Notes: generated by a model from the letters alone, not told the origin. 64,000 nt of DNA from Hydrogenophaga sp. Root209 (GCF_001428625.1 NZ_LMIE01000006.1:118058-182057), one strand, 5' to 3'. Positions 7,809 through 16,235 are shown, counted from the stretch's first letter. Numbers and translations are program-made.

Positions 7809-8786
7809 TCAGTCCGCGTACTGGCCCGCGGCCTTGATCACCTGGGACCATCGCTCCTTTTCCGCCTCCAGAAACTTCCGGTGCCCGGCCGGTTCCAGCC
7901 GCTCGCCGGTGGTCACCGTCAGCCCCAGGGCCTCCTGCTTCTTGATGAGATCGGGGTCCGTGAGCGCGAGCTTCAACGCCGCGTTGAGCCTGGCGAGCAC
8001 GGCCGGTGGCGTGCCCTTCGGTGCGTAGAGCCCGTGCCAGACCTGCACGTTGAAGCCAGGCAGACCGGCCTCCGCCAGCGTGGGCGTGTCCTTGAGCACC
8101 GGCAGCTGCAGGCGCTGCAGACTGGTGACGCCATAGACCTTGACCTTCTTGCCCTCGATCTGGGGCACGGCGTTGGTCGCCTGTTCGCACATCAGGTCCA
8201 CCTGCCCGCCGAGCATGTCGGTCATCGCGGGTGCGGTCCCCTTGTAGGGCACGGGTGTCATGTTGGCCTTCAACGCGCTCTGCAGCATCAAGCCACACAG
8301 GTGGGACGCGGAACCGACGCCCGCGTTGGCCAGGTTCACCTTGTCGCCGCTGGAGGCGATCCACTGCCGCAATTCGGCGAAGTTGTTCGCCGCGAGACCG
8401 GGCTTGCCGATCAGAACCGAGGGCGCTTCATTGACCACGCCCAGCGTTTCGAAGTCTTCAGGCACCTTGTAGGTGAGCTTGCGGTACAGCGCGAGCGCGG
8501 TGGCCATGCCGATGTGGTGCACCAGCAGGGTGTAGCCGTCCGGCGTGGCCCGCGCCACCTTGGCGGAACCGATCGTCCCGCCCGCACCGCCCGCGTTCTC
8601 GACCACCACGGTCTGCCCGAGCGGTTTGCGCAGCGCTTCCGCCACGTCCCGCGCGATCTTGTCGCTCGGTCCACCGGCCACGAAGGGAACGACGAGGGTG
8701 ATGGGTTTGTCCGGAAACTCGGCGAATGCGAAGTGGGATGAGCCGAGAACGGCCAGGCCGGCGACCGAGCGCCAAAGAATGTTCAT
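7809..8786 (-). CDS. Bug/TctC-type periplasmic solute-binding protein
   Basis: An extracytoplasmic receptor of the tripartite tricarboxylate transporter type, very numerous in Comamonadaceae and Bordetella. The 325-residue protein starts with a signal peptide (cleavage near FAFA-EF, residue 22), then the diagnostic 'PDKPITLVVPFVAGGPSDKIAR' region, 'VVVENAGGAGGTIGS' and PDGYTLL. It sits 37 nt downstream of the D-tartrate dehydratase gene on the same strand, so tartrate or a related hydroxy-acid is a reasonable ligand guess. No TctA/TctB membrane genes are nearby, as is usual for orphan Bug proteins. Confidence 0.92.
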   Translation of the reverse strand: MNILWRSVAGLAVLGSSHFAFAEFPDKPITLVVPFVAGGPSDKIARDVAEALRKPLGQTVVVENAGGAGGTIGSAKVARATPDGYTLLVHHIGMATALALYRKLTYKVPEDFETLGVVNEAPSVLIGKPGLAANNFAELRQWIASSGDKVNLANAGVGSASHLCGLMLQSALKANMTPVPYKGTAPAMTDMLGGQVDLMCEQATNAVPQIEGKKVKVYGVTSLQRLQLPVLKDTPTLAEAGLPGFNVQVWHGLYAPKGTPPAVLARLNAALKLALTDPDLIKKQEALGLTVTTGERLEPAGHRKFLEAEKERWSQVIKAAGQYAD

Positions 8787-8823
8787 GTGTGTCTCCTCCA
8801 GTGGGTGTGGTTCAGTGGTGCGC

Positions 8824-9990
8824 TCAGGCAGAGAGCGCGGTCATTTCGCGGAACAGGTCCGCCTTGCCTTCGAAACCAATACCGGGCAGTTCGGGCAGCG
8901 TCACGAAGCTGTTTTCGACCTTGACGCCATCGGGGAAACCGCCGAAGGGCTGGAACAGATCCGGGTAAGACTCGTTGCCGCCCAGGCCCAGGCCGGCCGC
9001 GATGTTCAACGACATCTGGTGGCCACCGTGCGGGATGCAGCGGCTGGCCGACCAGCCGTGTTCCTTGAGCATGTCCAGCGTCTTGAGGTACTCGACCAGG
9101 CCGTAGCTGAGCGCGCAGTCGAACTGCAGCCAGTCGCGGTCCGGGCGCATGCCGCCGTAGCGGATGAGGTTGCGCGCGTCCTGCATCGAGAACAGGTTCT
9201 CACCCGTGGCCATCGGGTTCTTGTAGTAGTTGCGCAGCGTGGCCTGCAGTTCGTAGTCGAGCGGGTCGCCCGCTTCTTCGTACCAGAACAGGTCGTACTG
9301 CGACAGCGCTTTGGCGTAGGCGATCGAGGTGTCGAGGTCGAAGCGGCCGTTCGCGTCGACGCAGAGTTTCTGGCCGTCCTGAAGCACCTCCATGATGGAA
9401 TCGATGCGGCGCAGGTCTTCGTCGAGCGAGGCACCGCCGATCTTCTTCTTCACCACCGTGTAGCCCCGGTCGATGTAGCTGCGCATCTCGTCCTTGAGCT
9501 TGTTGTGGTCCTGCCCGGGGTAGTAGTAGCCGCCCGCCGCGTAGACAAAGATCTTGCGGTTGGGTTTGCCGTCGCCGTAGCGGTCGGAGAGCAGCTGGAA
9601 CAGGGGCTTGCCCTCGATCTTCGCGACGGCGTCCCACACGGCCATGTCGATGGTGCCCATGGCCACTGATCGTTCGCCATGCCCACCGGGCTTCTCGTTG
9701 GTGAACATGGTGTTCCAGATCTTGTGCGGATCGAGGTTGTTGCCGCTTTCGTCGATCAGGGACGCCGGGTCGGCTTCCATCACGCGCGGGACGAAGCGCT
9801 CGCGCATCAGCTTGCCCTGGCCATAGCGGCCGTTCGAGTTGAAACCGTAGCCCACCACCGGCTTGCCGTCGCGGATCACGTCGGTGACCACGGCCACGAG
9901 GCTCAGCGTCATCTTGCTAAAGTCGATGTAGGCATTGCGGATGGGGGAACTGATGGGGATGGTCTTCTCACGGATTTCAACGATCTTCAA
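8824..9990 (-). CDS. tarD: D(-)-tartrate dehydratase (enolase superfamily)
   Basis: Converts D-tartrate to oxaloacetate by dehydration, a mandelate-racemase-subgroup enolase-superfamily enzyme. From a TTG start at 9990 the protein has 388 residues, nearly the 389 of the characterised Bradyrhizobium enzyme. All expected active-site residues are visible one position lower: K181 and K183 (KxK), metal ligands D212, E238 and E264, and H321. 'RNAYIDF' near residue 20, 'GGHGERSVAMGTIDMAVWDA' and 'RCIPHGGHQMSLN' are near-identical to that family as I recall it. An AGGAG lies 6 nt before the TTG. An upstream in-frame ATG (10080) would add 30 residues unlike the family. It is divergent from a lysR gene. 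Confidence 0.92.
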   Translation of the reverse strand: MKIVEIREKTIPISSPIRNAYIDFSKMTLSLVAVVTDVIRDGKPVVGYGFNSNGRYGQGKLMRERFVPRVMEADPASLIDESGNNLDPHKIWNTMFTNEKPGGHGERSVAMGTIDMAVWDAVAKIEGKPLFQLLSDRYGDGKPNRKIFVYAAGGYYYPGQDHNKLKDEMRSYIDRGYTVVKKKIGGASLDEDLRRIDSIMEVLQDGQKLCVDANGRFDLDTSIAYAKALSQYDLFWYEEAGDPLDYELQATLRNYYKNPMATGENLFSMQDARNLIRYGGMRPDRDWLQFDCALSYGLVEYLKTLDMLKEHGWSASRCIPHGGHQMSLNIAAGLGLGGNESYPDLFQPFGGFPDGVKVENSFVTLPELPGIGFEGKADLFREMTALSA

Positions 9991-10001
9991 GGAGGGCTCC
10001 T
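9991..10001 (-). promoter_or_regulatory. Ribosome-binding site that sets the tarD TTG start
   Basis: On the minus strand AGGAG (10001-9997) lies exactly 6 nt before the TTG at 9990. This spacing, together with the family N-terminus beginning at that codon, decides the unusual start. Confidence 0.7.
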
Positions 10002-10037
10002 GGTGGTTTGCTTTGAGAGCCCGTATGGTCGGCATCG

Positions 10038-10054
10038 TTGGCTGGCCTGGCCAA
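10038..10054. promoter_or_regulatory. Candidate LysR operator between tarD and lysR
   Basis: TTGGCTGGCCTGGCCAA is a dyad (TTGGC, 7 nt, GCCAA) in the 104-nt gap between the divergent tarD and lysR starts, where a LysR protein would bind. It does not contain a strict T-N11-A core, so the assignment rests on symmetry and location only. Confidence 0.3.
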
Positions 10055-10094
10055 TGTTCTTTTTCGCTGCTTCCATGCACTGGACGAACCGCTC

Positions 10095-10994
10095 ATGAAT
10101 TTCACCTGGCTCGAAGACTTCGTGGCGCTGGCGGCCACCGGCAATTTCTCGCGCGCCGCGGAAGACCGGCACAGCTCGCAACCCGCGTTCAGCAGGCGCA
10201 TCCGCGCGCTGGAAGAATGGGTCGGCACCGATCTGTTCGATCGCAGCTCACAGCCCGCGCGGCTGACGGAGGTCGGTGAATGGTTTGCCGGCGTGGCGCA
10301 CGAGTTGATCAACCGGGTCGAGCGTGTTCCGGGTGAAGCCCGGCAGGTCGCCGAGGCCAGTTCGGTGACGCTGCGCATCGCGTCCACGCACGCGCTGTCG
10401 TTCACCTTCCTGCCGCGCTGGTTGCGCGGCCTCGAGTCGCAGACAACGCTGGGGCCGGTGCAGCTGATGTCCGACGTGCTGCAGCGCTGCGAGGCGCTGA
10501 TGTTGCAGGGCCAGGCGCAGTTCGTGCTGACCCATGCACACGCCCATGCACCGGGCGCGCTGGACGCGGAGCCGTATCGCAGCGCCCGCATCGGCGAAGA
10601 CCGGCTGATCGCCGTGTCGGCGCCAGATGGGCATGGAAAACCGCAGCATCCACTCGCCGGCTCCAGGAGCGCGGCGGTGCCCGTGCTGAAGTACACCGAA
10701 GAGTCGGGTCTGGGCCGGATCACACGCGCCGTGCTGGACCGCCGACTGGAGGTCTTTCCCGTGCAGGTGGTCTTCACCGCCCACCTGGCCTCCGTGCTCA
10801 GGACCATGGTGCTCGATGCACGCGGCCTGGCCTGGCTGCCCCAGACCCTGGTGCAGGAAGACCTCGACCAGGGCCGGCTGGTGGCCGCCGCCGGCAGCGA
10901 CTGGAACGTGCCCCTGGAGATCCGCCTCTACCGCAACCGCGAACTGCTTGGCCGCGCCGCGGACGCCTTCTGGAAATCCGCGGCCGGGGTGTGA
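10095..10994 (+). CDS. LysR-family regulator, probably of tartrate genes
   Basis: A 299-residue LysR protein. The N-terminal helix-turn-helix is clear (LEDFVALAATGNFSRAAEDR, then 'SSQPAFSRRIRALEEWVGTDLFDR') and is followed by an effector-binding domain. Start 10095 is chosen because the protein begins MNFTWLEDF as many LysR proteins do; a further in-frame ATG at 10038 lies in the putative operator. It is divergent from tarD and the Bug receptor gene, so it is the likely regulator of D-tartrate use. Confidence 0.88.
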   Translation: MNFTWLEDFVALAATGNFSRAAEDRHSSQPAFSRRIRALEEWVGTDLFDRSSQPARLTEVGEWFAGVAHELINRVERVPGEARQVAEASSVTLRIASTHALSFTFLPRWLRGLESQTTLGPVQLMSDVLQRCEALMLQGQAQFVLTHAHAHAPGALDAEPYRSARIGEDRLIAVSAPDGHGKPQHPLAGSRSAAVPVLKYTEESGLGRITRAVLDRRLEVFPVQVVFTAHLASVLRTMVLDARGLAWLPQTLVQEDLDQGRLVAAAGSDWNVPLEIRLYRNRELLGRAADAFWKSAAGV

Positions 10995-10999
10995 CGCTC

Positions 11000-11058
11000 A
11001 GAGCTTGAGAGTGAATCGGGAGGGATGAGCGGGCATGAACGATTTGCTCTCAAGCTCT
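11000..11058. terminator. Long inverted repeat between convergent genes
   Basis: AGAGCTTGAGAG (11000-11011) and CTCTCAAGCTCT (11047-11058) are a perfect 12-bp inverted repeat separated by 35 nt, with additional AATC/GATT pairing inside. It fills the gap between the convergent lysR and tauE-like genes and reaches the tauE-like stop codon. There is no T-run, so a bidirectional terminator or mRNA-stabilising stem is inferred rather than shown. Confidence 0.45.
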
Positions 11059-11804
11059 CAGGCCAGCAAGCGCGGCACCGCCGCCACCAGCATGGCCACG
11101 CCCGAGAGGGCCAGCAGCGACAGCACCAGCTTGCGGAAGGCGACCTCGCTCAGGCCCACATACAGCCGTGCGCCCAGCAGCACCGGCACCAGCAGCGCCA
11201 CCGCCACCACCGGCAACAGCGGCCACATCGCGCGCGTGACCGCGCCCGTGGCCACGTAGCCCAGCATGGTGAACGACAAGGCGGCGAGGTTGAAGTTCTG
11301 CACGATGGCGCGCTGCCGGTCCTTCTCCATGCCGCGCAGCGTGCACCACAGCGTGGGCACCACGCCGGTGAAGCCGCCGATGCCACCCATGAAGCCACCC
11401 GCCGCGCCAGCCACGCCGTCGGCCAGACGACCACCACGCGAGATGCGCGGCAGGCGCGACGACACCAGCATGGCCGGGCACCAGACCACCAGCACGCTGC
11501 CCAGGATCAGCTTGAAGAGATCGGCGTTGAGGTGCGGCAGCACCGCGATGCCGATGGGCACGCCCACCGCGCCCCCGGCCAGAAAGGGCCACAGCGCCGG
11601 CCAGCGAAAGCCGCGTCGGGTGGTGAACACGGCCACCAGCTGCCCGGTGAGCGAGCCGAACACCGCCAGCACCGCCGCCACGCGCGGGTCGATGCCCCAG
11701 ACCCAGAACGACATGGCCACCATGCTGAAAGCAAAGCCCGAGAGGCCCTGCACGAAGCCGGCCACAGCCGCACCCACCACCAGCAACCACAGCTCGGGTG
11801 TCAT
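11058..11804 (-). CDS. TauE/SafE-family membrane permease
   Basis: A 248-residue inner-membrane protein with about eight hydrophobic helices and Gly-rich family signatures: 'GFVQGLSGFAFSMVAMSFWV' near residue 16 and GGFMGGIGGFTGVVPTLW near 136, the two related halves of the TauE/SafE (DUF81) fold. Members export sulfite, sulfoacetate or other organosulfur anions, but substrates vary. It is 7 nt before the lipoprotein gene that ends at 11812 on the same strand, so the two may be co-transcribed. Confidence 0.88.
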   Translation of the reverse strand: MTPELWLLVVGAAVAGFVQGLSGFAFSMVAMSFWVWGIDPRVAAVLAVFGSLTGQLVAVFTTRRGFRWPALWPFLAGGAVGVPIGIAVLPHLNADLFKLILGSVLVVWCPAMLVSSRLPRISRGGRLADGVAGAAGGFMGGIGGFTGVVPTLWCTLRGMEKDRQRAIVQNFNLAALSFTMLGYVATGAVTRAMWPLLPVVAVALLVPVLLGARLYVGLSEVAFRKLVLSLLALSGVAMLVAAVPRLLA

Positions 11805-11811
11805 GCCGCAC

Positions 11812-12246
11812 TCACTCCCACGTCAGGCGCGAAAGCTTCCATTCGCCCGAGATGCGGCGCCATTCCAGCCGCACCTCGTAGGGTGCAGCCCGCTCCGGGA
11901 TCAGCCCCTGCGCGCCCGTGACCACCACCTGCGCCTGCGTGAGGCCGGATTGCGGCGCGGTGGGGTCGATGCTGCTCTTGCGTGAGAGGGCGATCACCTT
12001 GACGCTGGCATAGCGCAGGAACATGAGCGTCATGGTCTTGCGCGCCCAGTCGCGGTCGAACCCGGTCTGGGCCTGAAAGCCCGCATCCAGCTGGTCGATC
12101 ACCGCGCCGGTTTCCTTGGCTTCCAGGTTGTCCTGCAGTTGCTGCACGGCGGCCTCCAGTTGGGCTTGCGGATCGTCCTTGCCGCAGGCGGACAGGGTGA
12201 GGGCCAGTGCCAGGAGGAACGGGGTCAGGAAAATTCGGCGGTCCAT
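11812..12246 (-). CDS. Small lipoprotein, unknown function
   Basis: A 144-residue predicted lipoprotein. The signal peptide ends with the lipobox LSAC (Cys21), followed by 'GKDDPQAQLEAAVQQLQDNLEAK' and a region with alternating strands (YEVRLEWRRISGEWKLSRLTWE at the C-terminus) like the NTF2/SnoaL-like cone fold. The fold suggestion is weak. The start is set at 12246 since upstream codons have no signal peptide and overlap the divergent VOC gene region. It is immediately upstream of the TauE-like gene on the same strand. Confidence 0.75.
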   Translation of the reverse strand: MDRRIFLTPFLLALALTLSACGKDDPQAQLEAAVQQLQDNLEAKETGAVIDQLDAGFQAQTGFDRDWARKTMTLMFLRYASVKVIALSRKSSIDPTAPQSGLTQAQVVVTGAQGLIPERAAPYEVRLEWRRISGEWKLSRLTWE

Positions 12247-12429
12247 CTGCGATCCTTCAAGAAGGGACGTTGAACAAGGAGTGAACAAGGCGCTGAGCGA
12301 TGCCCGCATTCTTACCCCTGCCGGCACTGGCCAGGCGCCACCGTTCGGCCTATGCTCGCAGACCCGGCGGCTGAACCGGTCGTCCACTTCGGGCATCCGC
12401 TGTGGCTGCGCTGGGCGAAAGGACTGAAC

Positions 12430-12807
12430 ATGCTGACCCACGCATCCGTCACGACCATGCTGCCTGTCATCGACATGGCACGCGCCCGCGCTTTCTACGA
12501 GGGCTCGCTGGGCCTGCAACCCGGCGGCTTCAAGCCCGACGGCAAGTTTGTCTACGAGGTGGGCGGCAGCACGCTGGCGCTGTTCCCCAAGCCCGAGGGG
12601 ACCAAGGCCGACCACACGGCGATCAGTTTCAAGGTCGCCGACATCGCCGCCAGCATCGCGGAACTCAAGCGCGCGGGCGTCGCCTTCGAAGACTACGACT
12701 TCCCCGGATTGAAGACCATCGATCACGTGTGCGTCCTGGGCTCGGAGAAGGCCGCCTGGTTCAAGGACACCGAGGGCAACTACCTGTGCCTTCACGAGGA
12801 CGTCTGA
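12430..12807 (+). CDS. VOC (glyoxalase/bleomycin-resistance) family protein
   Basis: A 125-residue single-domain member of the vicinal oxygen chelate superfamily. The strand-helix pattern begins at 'TTMLPVIDMARARAFYEGSLGL', continues with GGSTLALFPKPEG and AISFKVADIAASIAELKRAGV, and ends with 'AAWFKDTEGNYLCLHED'. Such proteins act as metal-dependent isomerases, dioxygenases or antibiotic-binding proteins; the metal ligands are not obvious here (no early His), so function is open. The start follows the usual N-terminal strand; upstream in-frame codons do not resemble the family. Confidence 0.85.
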   Translation: MLTHASVTTMLPVIDMARARAFYEGSLGLQPGGFKPDGKFVYEVGGSTLALFPKPEGTKADHTAISFKVADIAASIAELKRAGVAFEDYDFPGLKTIDHVCVLGSEKAAWFKDTEGNYLCLHEDV

Positions 12808-12844
12808 GAGGACACGATGCCCTGAAGCCCGGCGGGTGCGGCCC

Positions 12845-14425
12845 TCAACGCTCCGCGATGTAGTGCGACATGGTCGCGCTCTCGCCCTCGGCGAGAAAGG
12901 CGCGGATCTCGGTCTCCAGCGCGCGGTCGGCCACGGTGGCGCGGGCGCGCTGGTGCAGGTAGTCGGCCCACGAGGCCACGATGAAGCGCTCCACGTACCG
13001 CGAAGGCTCGCCCAGGTCGCGGTAGACGCGCCAGAAGCTCGCGCCGTCGCGCCGGCGCGGATCCTTCATGTGGCTGATGGTGTCGAGAAAGGCCTGATCA
13101 ACGCCCGGCCGGATGCGGTAACCCACCTCGACCGCCACCGGACCAGCCGACGGGCTGGGTTCGTCCACCACGAAGAGTTCGTCCCACGGCGTGCCCTGCG
13201 TCACCTCGTGCAGCGCACCCATGCGCAGCGGAAACGGGCGCACCAGCAGCAGCCCTGCGGCCATCACCACGCCCGCGGCCACCAGCGCGGCCGTGAGCCC
13301 GGCGATGTCGGACACCGCGCCCCAGAAGGCCGAGCCGATGGCAAAGGCCCCCAGCGCGGAGACGATGTGCAGCGCCACGGCGCGCGAGCGCACCCAGGGC
13401 GGCGCGCTGGCCTGGGTGGCGGTGTTGAAAGTCGACATGGTGGCCATCCACGCCGCACCGCCAAAGGCCATGGCGACGTAGACCACCGAAGGCACACGCA
13501 CCCACGCGGCGAGCAGCATGACCGCGGCAAACACCGCGCAACTGAGTGAAACGATCGCGTCCAGCGCGAAGCGAGCGCGCAGCCGGCCGATGACCAGGCC
13601 CGAGCACACAGCGCCAGTGCCCAGGCACCCCATGAGCAGACCAAAGCCTTCGGCACCGGTGCCGAGCTGGCGCTGCGCAATCACCGGCAGCAGCGCCCAC
13701 AGCGCCGAGCCGGCCGCGCTGAACGCCATCACCCGCACGAGTTGCGCCAGGATGATGCGCGAGTGCCAGGCAAAGCGCAGGCCACTGAGCGTTCCACCCC
13801 ACAGGCGCTCCGGCGGCAGGCTCGACGGCGGGTGCGCGCGCGGCGGCCAGCGTCGGATCGACTCCCACATGACCAGCGTGGTGAACACCGTGACCACGAA
13901 CACCCAGCCCGCGCCCAGGCGCGCGAACAGCAGGCCGGCCAGCGTGGGGCCGATGGCGCGCGCCGCGTTGTAGGCGATGCCGATGGCGGTGATGGCCTGC
14001 GGCCACTCTTCGCGCGGCACCGGGTCGACCACCGAGGAGTTCCACGCCGGTGTGAGCACCGCCGTGCAGCAGCCGCACACGAACACCAGGAACAGCACCG
14101 ACCCTGGCCCACCCCAGCCCGCCAGCACCAGCGCGGCCAGCAGCGTGCAGGCGGCCACCTGCGCGATCAACGCGCCCGAGATCAGGCGCCGGCGGTCGGT
14201 GGTGTCGGCCAGCACACCGGCGGGCAGGGCCAGCAGGAACATGGGCAGGAACACCGCCGTCTGCACCAGAGCGGCCAGAAACGACGAACCGGTGAGCTCG
14301 ACCATGAGCCAGGCCGCCGCCATGGTCTGCATGCCGGCGCCGATGAAGAAGACCGCGCCGCAGATCCAGAGACCGCGAAAGGCGGGTTGGCGCAGGGGAC
14401 TCCAGATCGAGGTGGGGGCGGTCAT
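12845..14425 (-). CDS. MFS exporter (MFS_3/EntS-like) with C-terminal ABM-like domain
   Basis: A 526-residue protein in two parts. Residues 1-410 form a twelve-helix MFS permease of the EntS-like branch (RGLWICGAVFFIGAGMQTMA, then 'GVLADTTDRRRLISG' as motif A). Residues ~430-526 form a soluble cytoplasmic domain with 'VAVEVGYRIRPGVDQAFLDT' and 'RYVERFIVASWADYLHQ', similar to antibiotic-biosynthesis-monooxygenase-like ferredoxin folds seen fused to this transporter branch. The role of that domain is unknown. It stands alone between the VOC gene and an AT-rich gap. Confidence 0.85.
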   Translation of the reverse strand: MTAPTSIWSPLRQPAFRGLWICGAVFFIGAGMQTMAAAWLMVELTGSSFLAALVQTAVFLPMFLLALPAGVLADTTDRRRLISGALIAQVAACTLLAALVLAGWGGPGSVLFLVFVCGCCTAVLTPAWNSSVVDPVPREEWPQAITAIGIAYNAARAIGPTLAGLLFARLGAGWVFVVTVFTTLVMWESIRRWPPRAHPPSSLPPERLWGGTLSGLRFAWHSRIILAQLVRVMAFSAAGSALWALLPVIAQRQLGTGAEGFGLLMGCLGTGAVCSGLVIGRLRARFALDAIVSLSCAVFAAVMLLAAWVRVPSVVYVAMAFGGAAWMATMSTFNTATQASAPPWVRSRAVALHIVSALGAFAIGSAFWGAVSDIAGLTAALVAAGVVMAAGLLLVRPFPLRMGALHEVTQGTPWDELFVVDEPSPSAGPVAVEVGYRIRPGVDQAFLDTISHMKDPRRRDGASFWRVYRDLGEPSRYVERFIVASWADYLHQRARATVADRALETEIRAFLAEGESATMSHYIAER

Positions 14426-14545
14426 GGGCCATTATTCCGCAGTGGGTCCGGCGCGCGGCCATTACACCCCAACAATCAGAAAATAACCTTGTGAATCAAG
14501 TTGTAAATTGGTTTTAATAGCAGGCGACCAATACCATTCAGACAC

Positions 14546-14575
14546 AAAAAAGGCGGCCATGCAGCCGCCTTTTTC
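14546..14575 (-). terminator. Intrinsic terminator after the PEP-CTERM gene
   Basis: GGCGGC and GCCGCC with a 6-nt loop, flanked by A-tract and T-tract (AAAAAA before, TTTTT after on the plus strand), make a rho-independent terminator in either direction. It lies 16 nt after the stop of the minus-strand PEP-CTERM gene, which it most likely serves. Confidence 0.85.
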
Positions 14576-14590
14576 AATTAATCGAGCGCT

Positions 14591-15403
14591 TCAGGGATTG
14601 GCACGCCGGCGACGGAATGTCCCCACGCCGAGCAATGCAACACCCAACAAGGCCAGCGTGCCGGGCTCTGGAATTCGTGCTATTGCACTGACGTTCTGCG
14701 CAATCGGGAGGACAGCGTCCGGGGTGTCGGGGCCGATGCCGGGCTGAGGCGGAAGTTGAGCGATGTCGTCGAAGATTTCATCCTTGGGATCGTGTCCGGG
14801 CACACCCGTATCAGGGCTGCCAGGAGCGGCGATGTCGGTAGGGGTGCCGGGTTCGCCACCGTTGTCAAGGATCTGCTCTGGGATCAACAGTGAGGGCACG
14901 TCGTCAGCAGGAGCGCCCGCTTCCAAACCCGGAGCACCCGCGCTTGCTGGACCGGCGCCCCGGCCGCCCGAGGTTCCCCCGCCCGTTCGCGGAGCGATAT
15001 TGGGGGCCAGACCAGCCACAGCGAGACCATTGGGAGTGGACAGGCCACCACTCCCTCGGGTCGAGCCGGATCCAACGCGCATGGAGGCCTGGTTGTTGGA
15101 CATTGTTTCGTCAACCGCTCCGGCAAACACGGCCCATGCGTCATCACCCTTTTCGACGGATGCGGAAGGGAGCTCCACCGGCTTCAGATCGCCATTTCCA
15201 ATTTGAAGTACTTCACCCACCACCTGCGCGCCCACAACGCCTTCACTTTTTACCGTGACATGTTCCACATGGGCCAGTTTGACGCTGACCTCCTCGATCA
15301 GCTTCAATGCATGAGCTTTGATGGACGGGACCGACAGCGCTGCGACCGACAGCGTGACAATCGACAACGCTGTGGCGGCAGCGATTTTCAAATAGGTGTT
15401 CAT
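14591..15403 (-). CDS. PEP-CTERM sorting-domain protein
   Basis: A 270-residue secreted protein. It has an N-terminal signal segment (MNTYLKIAAATALSIVTLS), a low-complexity Gly/Pro/Ser/Asp-rich middle (residues ~110-235), and the C-terminal tripartite sorting signal: IPEPGTLALLG, a hydrophobic helix, and a final basic cluster RRRR. An exosortase (EpsH/XrtA type) recognises this tail, usually in biofilm-polysaccharide producers; no exosortase is in the window. Start 15403 is chosen because the signal peptide begins there. A sigma54-like promoter lies about 60 nt upstream of the ATG and an intrinsic terminator follows, so it is a single-gene unit. Confidence 0.88.
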   Translation of the reverse strand: MNTYLKIAAATALSIVTLSVAALSVPSIKAHALKLIEEVSVKLAHVEHVTVKSEGVVGAQVVGEVLQIGNGDLKPVELPSASVEKGDDAWAVFAGAVDETMSNNQASMRVGSGSTRGSGGLSTPNGLAVAGLAPNIAPRTGGGTSGGRGAGPASAGAPGLEAGAPADDVPSLLIPEQILDNGGEPGTPTDIAAPGSPDTGVPGHDPKDEIFDDIAQLPPQPGIGPDTPDAVLPIAQNVSAIARIPEPGTLALLGVALLGVGTFRRRRANP

Positions 15404-15472
15404 CTGAGGTGCCCAATAAATCCATATGAAACCGCTCTGGAAATCAGATTGGATCAACTTGGGAGATACAGC

Positions 15473-15487
15473 GCACATTGCGTGCCA
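15473..15487 (-). promoter_or_regulatory. Sigma54 (RpoN)-type promoter of the PEP-CTERM gene
   Basis: On the minus strand TGGCACG-CAAT-GTGC (15487 to 15473) matches the sigma54 consensus TGGCACG-N4-TTGC at every conserved base but one, including the invariant GG and GC with correct spacing. Predicted transcription would start near 15462, about 60 nt before the ATG at 15403. PEP-CTERM genes in other proteobacteria are known to be driven by RpoN with the PrsK/PrsR two-component system, which supports the call. Confidence 0.65.
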
Positions 15488-15543
15488 GCAGCGTAATTCT
15501 TCTATGTAACAACCAGTTGTGAATTGTGGCCATCCAAAGCCAC

Positions 15544-15585
15544 AAAAAAAGCTTGGCAAGTGTCAAATTTTTCGACACTTGCCAA
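15544..15585 (-). terminator. Intrinsic terminator after the NarL-type regulator
   Basis: TTGGCAAGTGTC (15553-15564) and GACACTTGCCAA (15574-15585) form a perfect 12-bp stem with a 9-nt loop. Read on the minus strand the stem is followed by GCTTTTTTT. It lies 20 nt after the stop of the response regulator and closes that two-gene operon. Confidence 0.9.
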
Positions 15586-15605
15586 CCCTGACTGCCCAAG
15601 AGGGT

Positions 15606-16235
15606 TCAAACGATGCCGTTGCGGATCGCGTAGACGGTGAGTTCGGCGTTGTTGGCCAGGTGCAGCTTCTCCAGCACGCGAGCGCGGTACACGCTCACGG
15701 TCTTGGGGCTGAGCATGAGTTCCTCGGCGATGTCGGAGAGCTTCTTGCCCGACGCGATCTTCTGCAGGGTCTGCAATTCACGCTCGGACAGGCTGGCGTG
15801 CAGCTCTTCGCTTTCGGGCGCGTTCAGGTTGTCCACCAGCATCTGCGCCACCTCGGCGGTCACGTACTTGCGGCCCTGCATCACGGTGCGGATGGCGGCC
15901 ACCAACTCGGCCGGTTCGCCGGCCTTGTTGAGGTAGCCGCGCGCGCCCGCCCGCAGACAGCGGATCGCGTACTGGTCTTCCGGGTACATGGAGACCACCA
16001 GCGTCTTCACGGTGGAGCCCTCTTCCTTCAAGGCCGCCAGCACCTCCAGCCCGCCGCGTCCGGGCATGTTGAGGTCGAGCACGAGCACATCGCACTCGGT
16101 CTTGCGCATGGCTTCGCGCAGCTCGGGGTAGCTGCCGGCTTCGCCCACCACCTGGATGTCGGTGGCCTCCGAGATGGTGTCGCGGATGCCGCGTCTCACC
16201 ACCGCGTGGTCGTCACACAAAATCACCTTGATCAT
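15606..16235 (-). CDS. NarL/FixJ-type response regulator
   Basis: A 209-residue two-component regulator. The receiver domain occupies residues 1-120 with acidic pocket 'CDDH' and phospho-acceptor D54 (LVLDLNMPG); the LuxR-type helix-turn-helix is at ~143-205 (LSERELQTLQKIASGKKLSD, then 'LMLSPKTVSVYRARVLEKL'). Its start overlaps the end of the upstream histidine kinase by 23 bp, so they are translationally coupled and a cognate pair. A strong terminator follows. Targets are unknown; the position next to the chemotaxis operon and a PEP-CTERM gene suggests a lifestyle or surface switch, which is inference. Confidence 0.93.
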   Translation of the reverse strand: MIKVILCDDHAVVRRGIRDTISEATDIQVVGEAGSYPELREAMRKTECDVLVLDLNMPGRGGLEVLAALKEEGSTVKTLVVSMYPEDQYAIRCLRAGARGYLNKAGEPAELVAAIRTVMQGRKYVTAEVAQMLVDNLNAPESEELHASLSERELQTLQKIASGKKLSDIAEELMLSPKTVSVYRARVLEKLHLANNAELTVYAIRNGIV

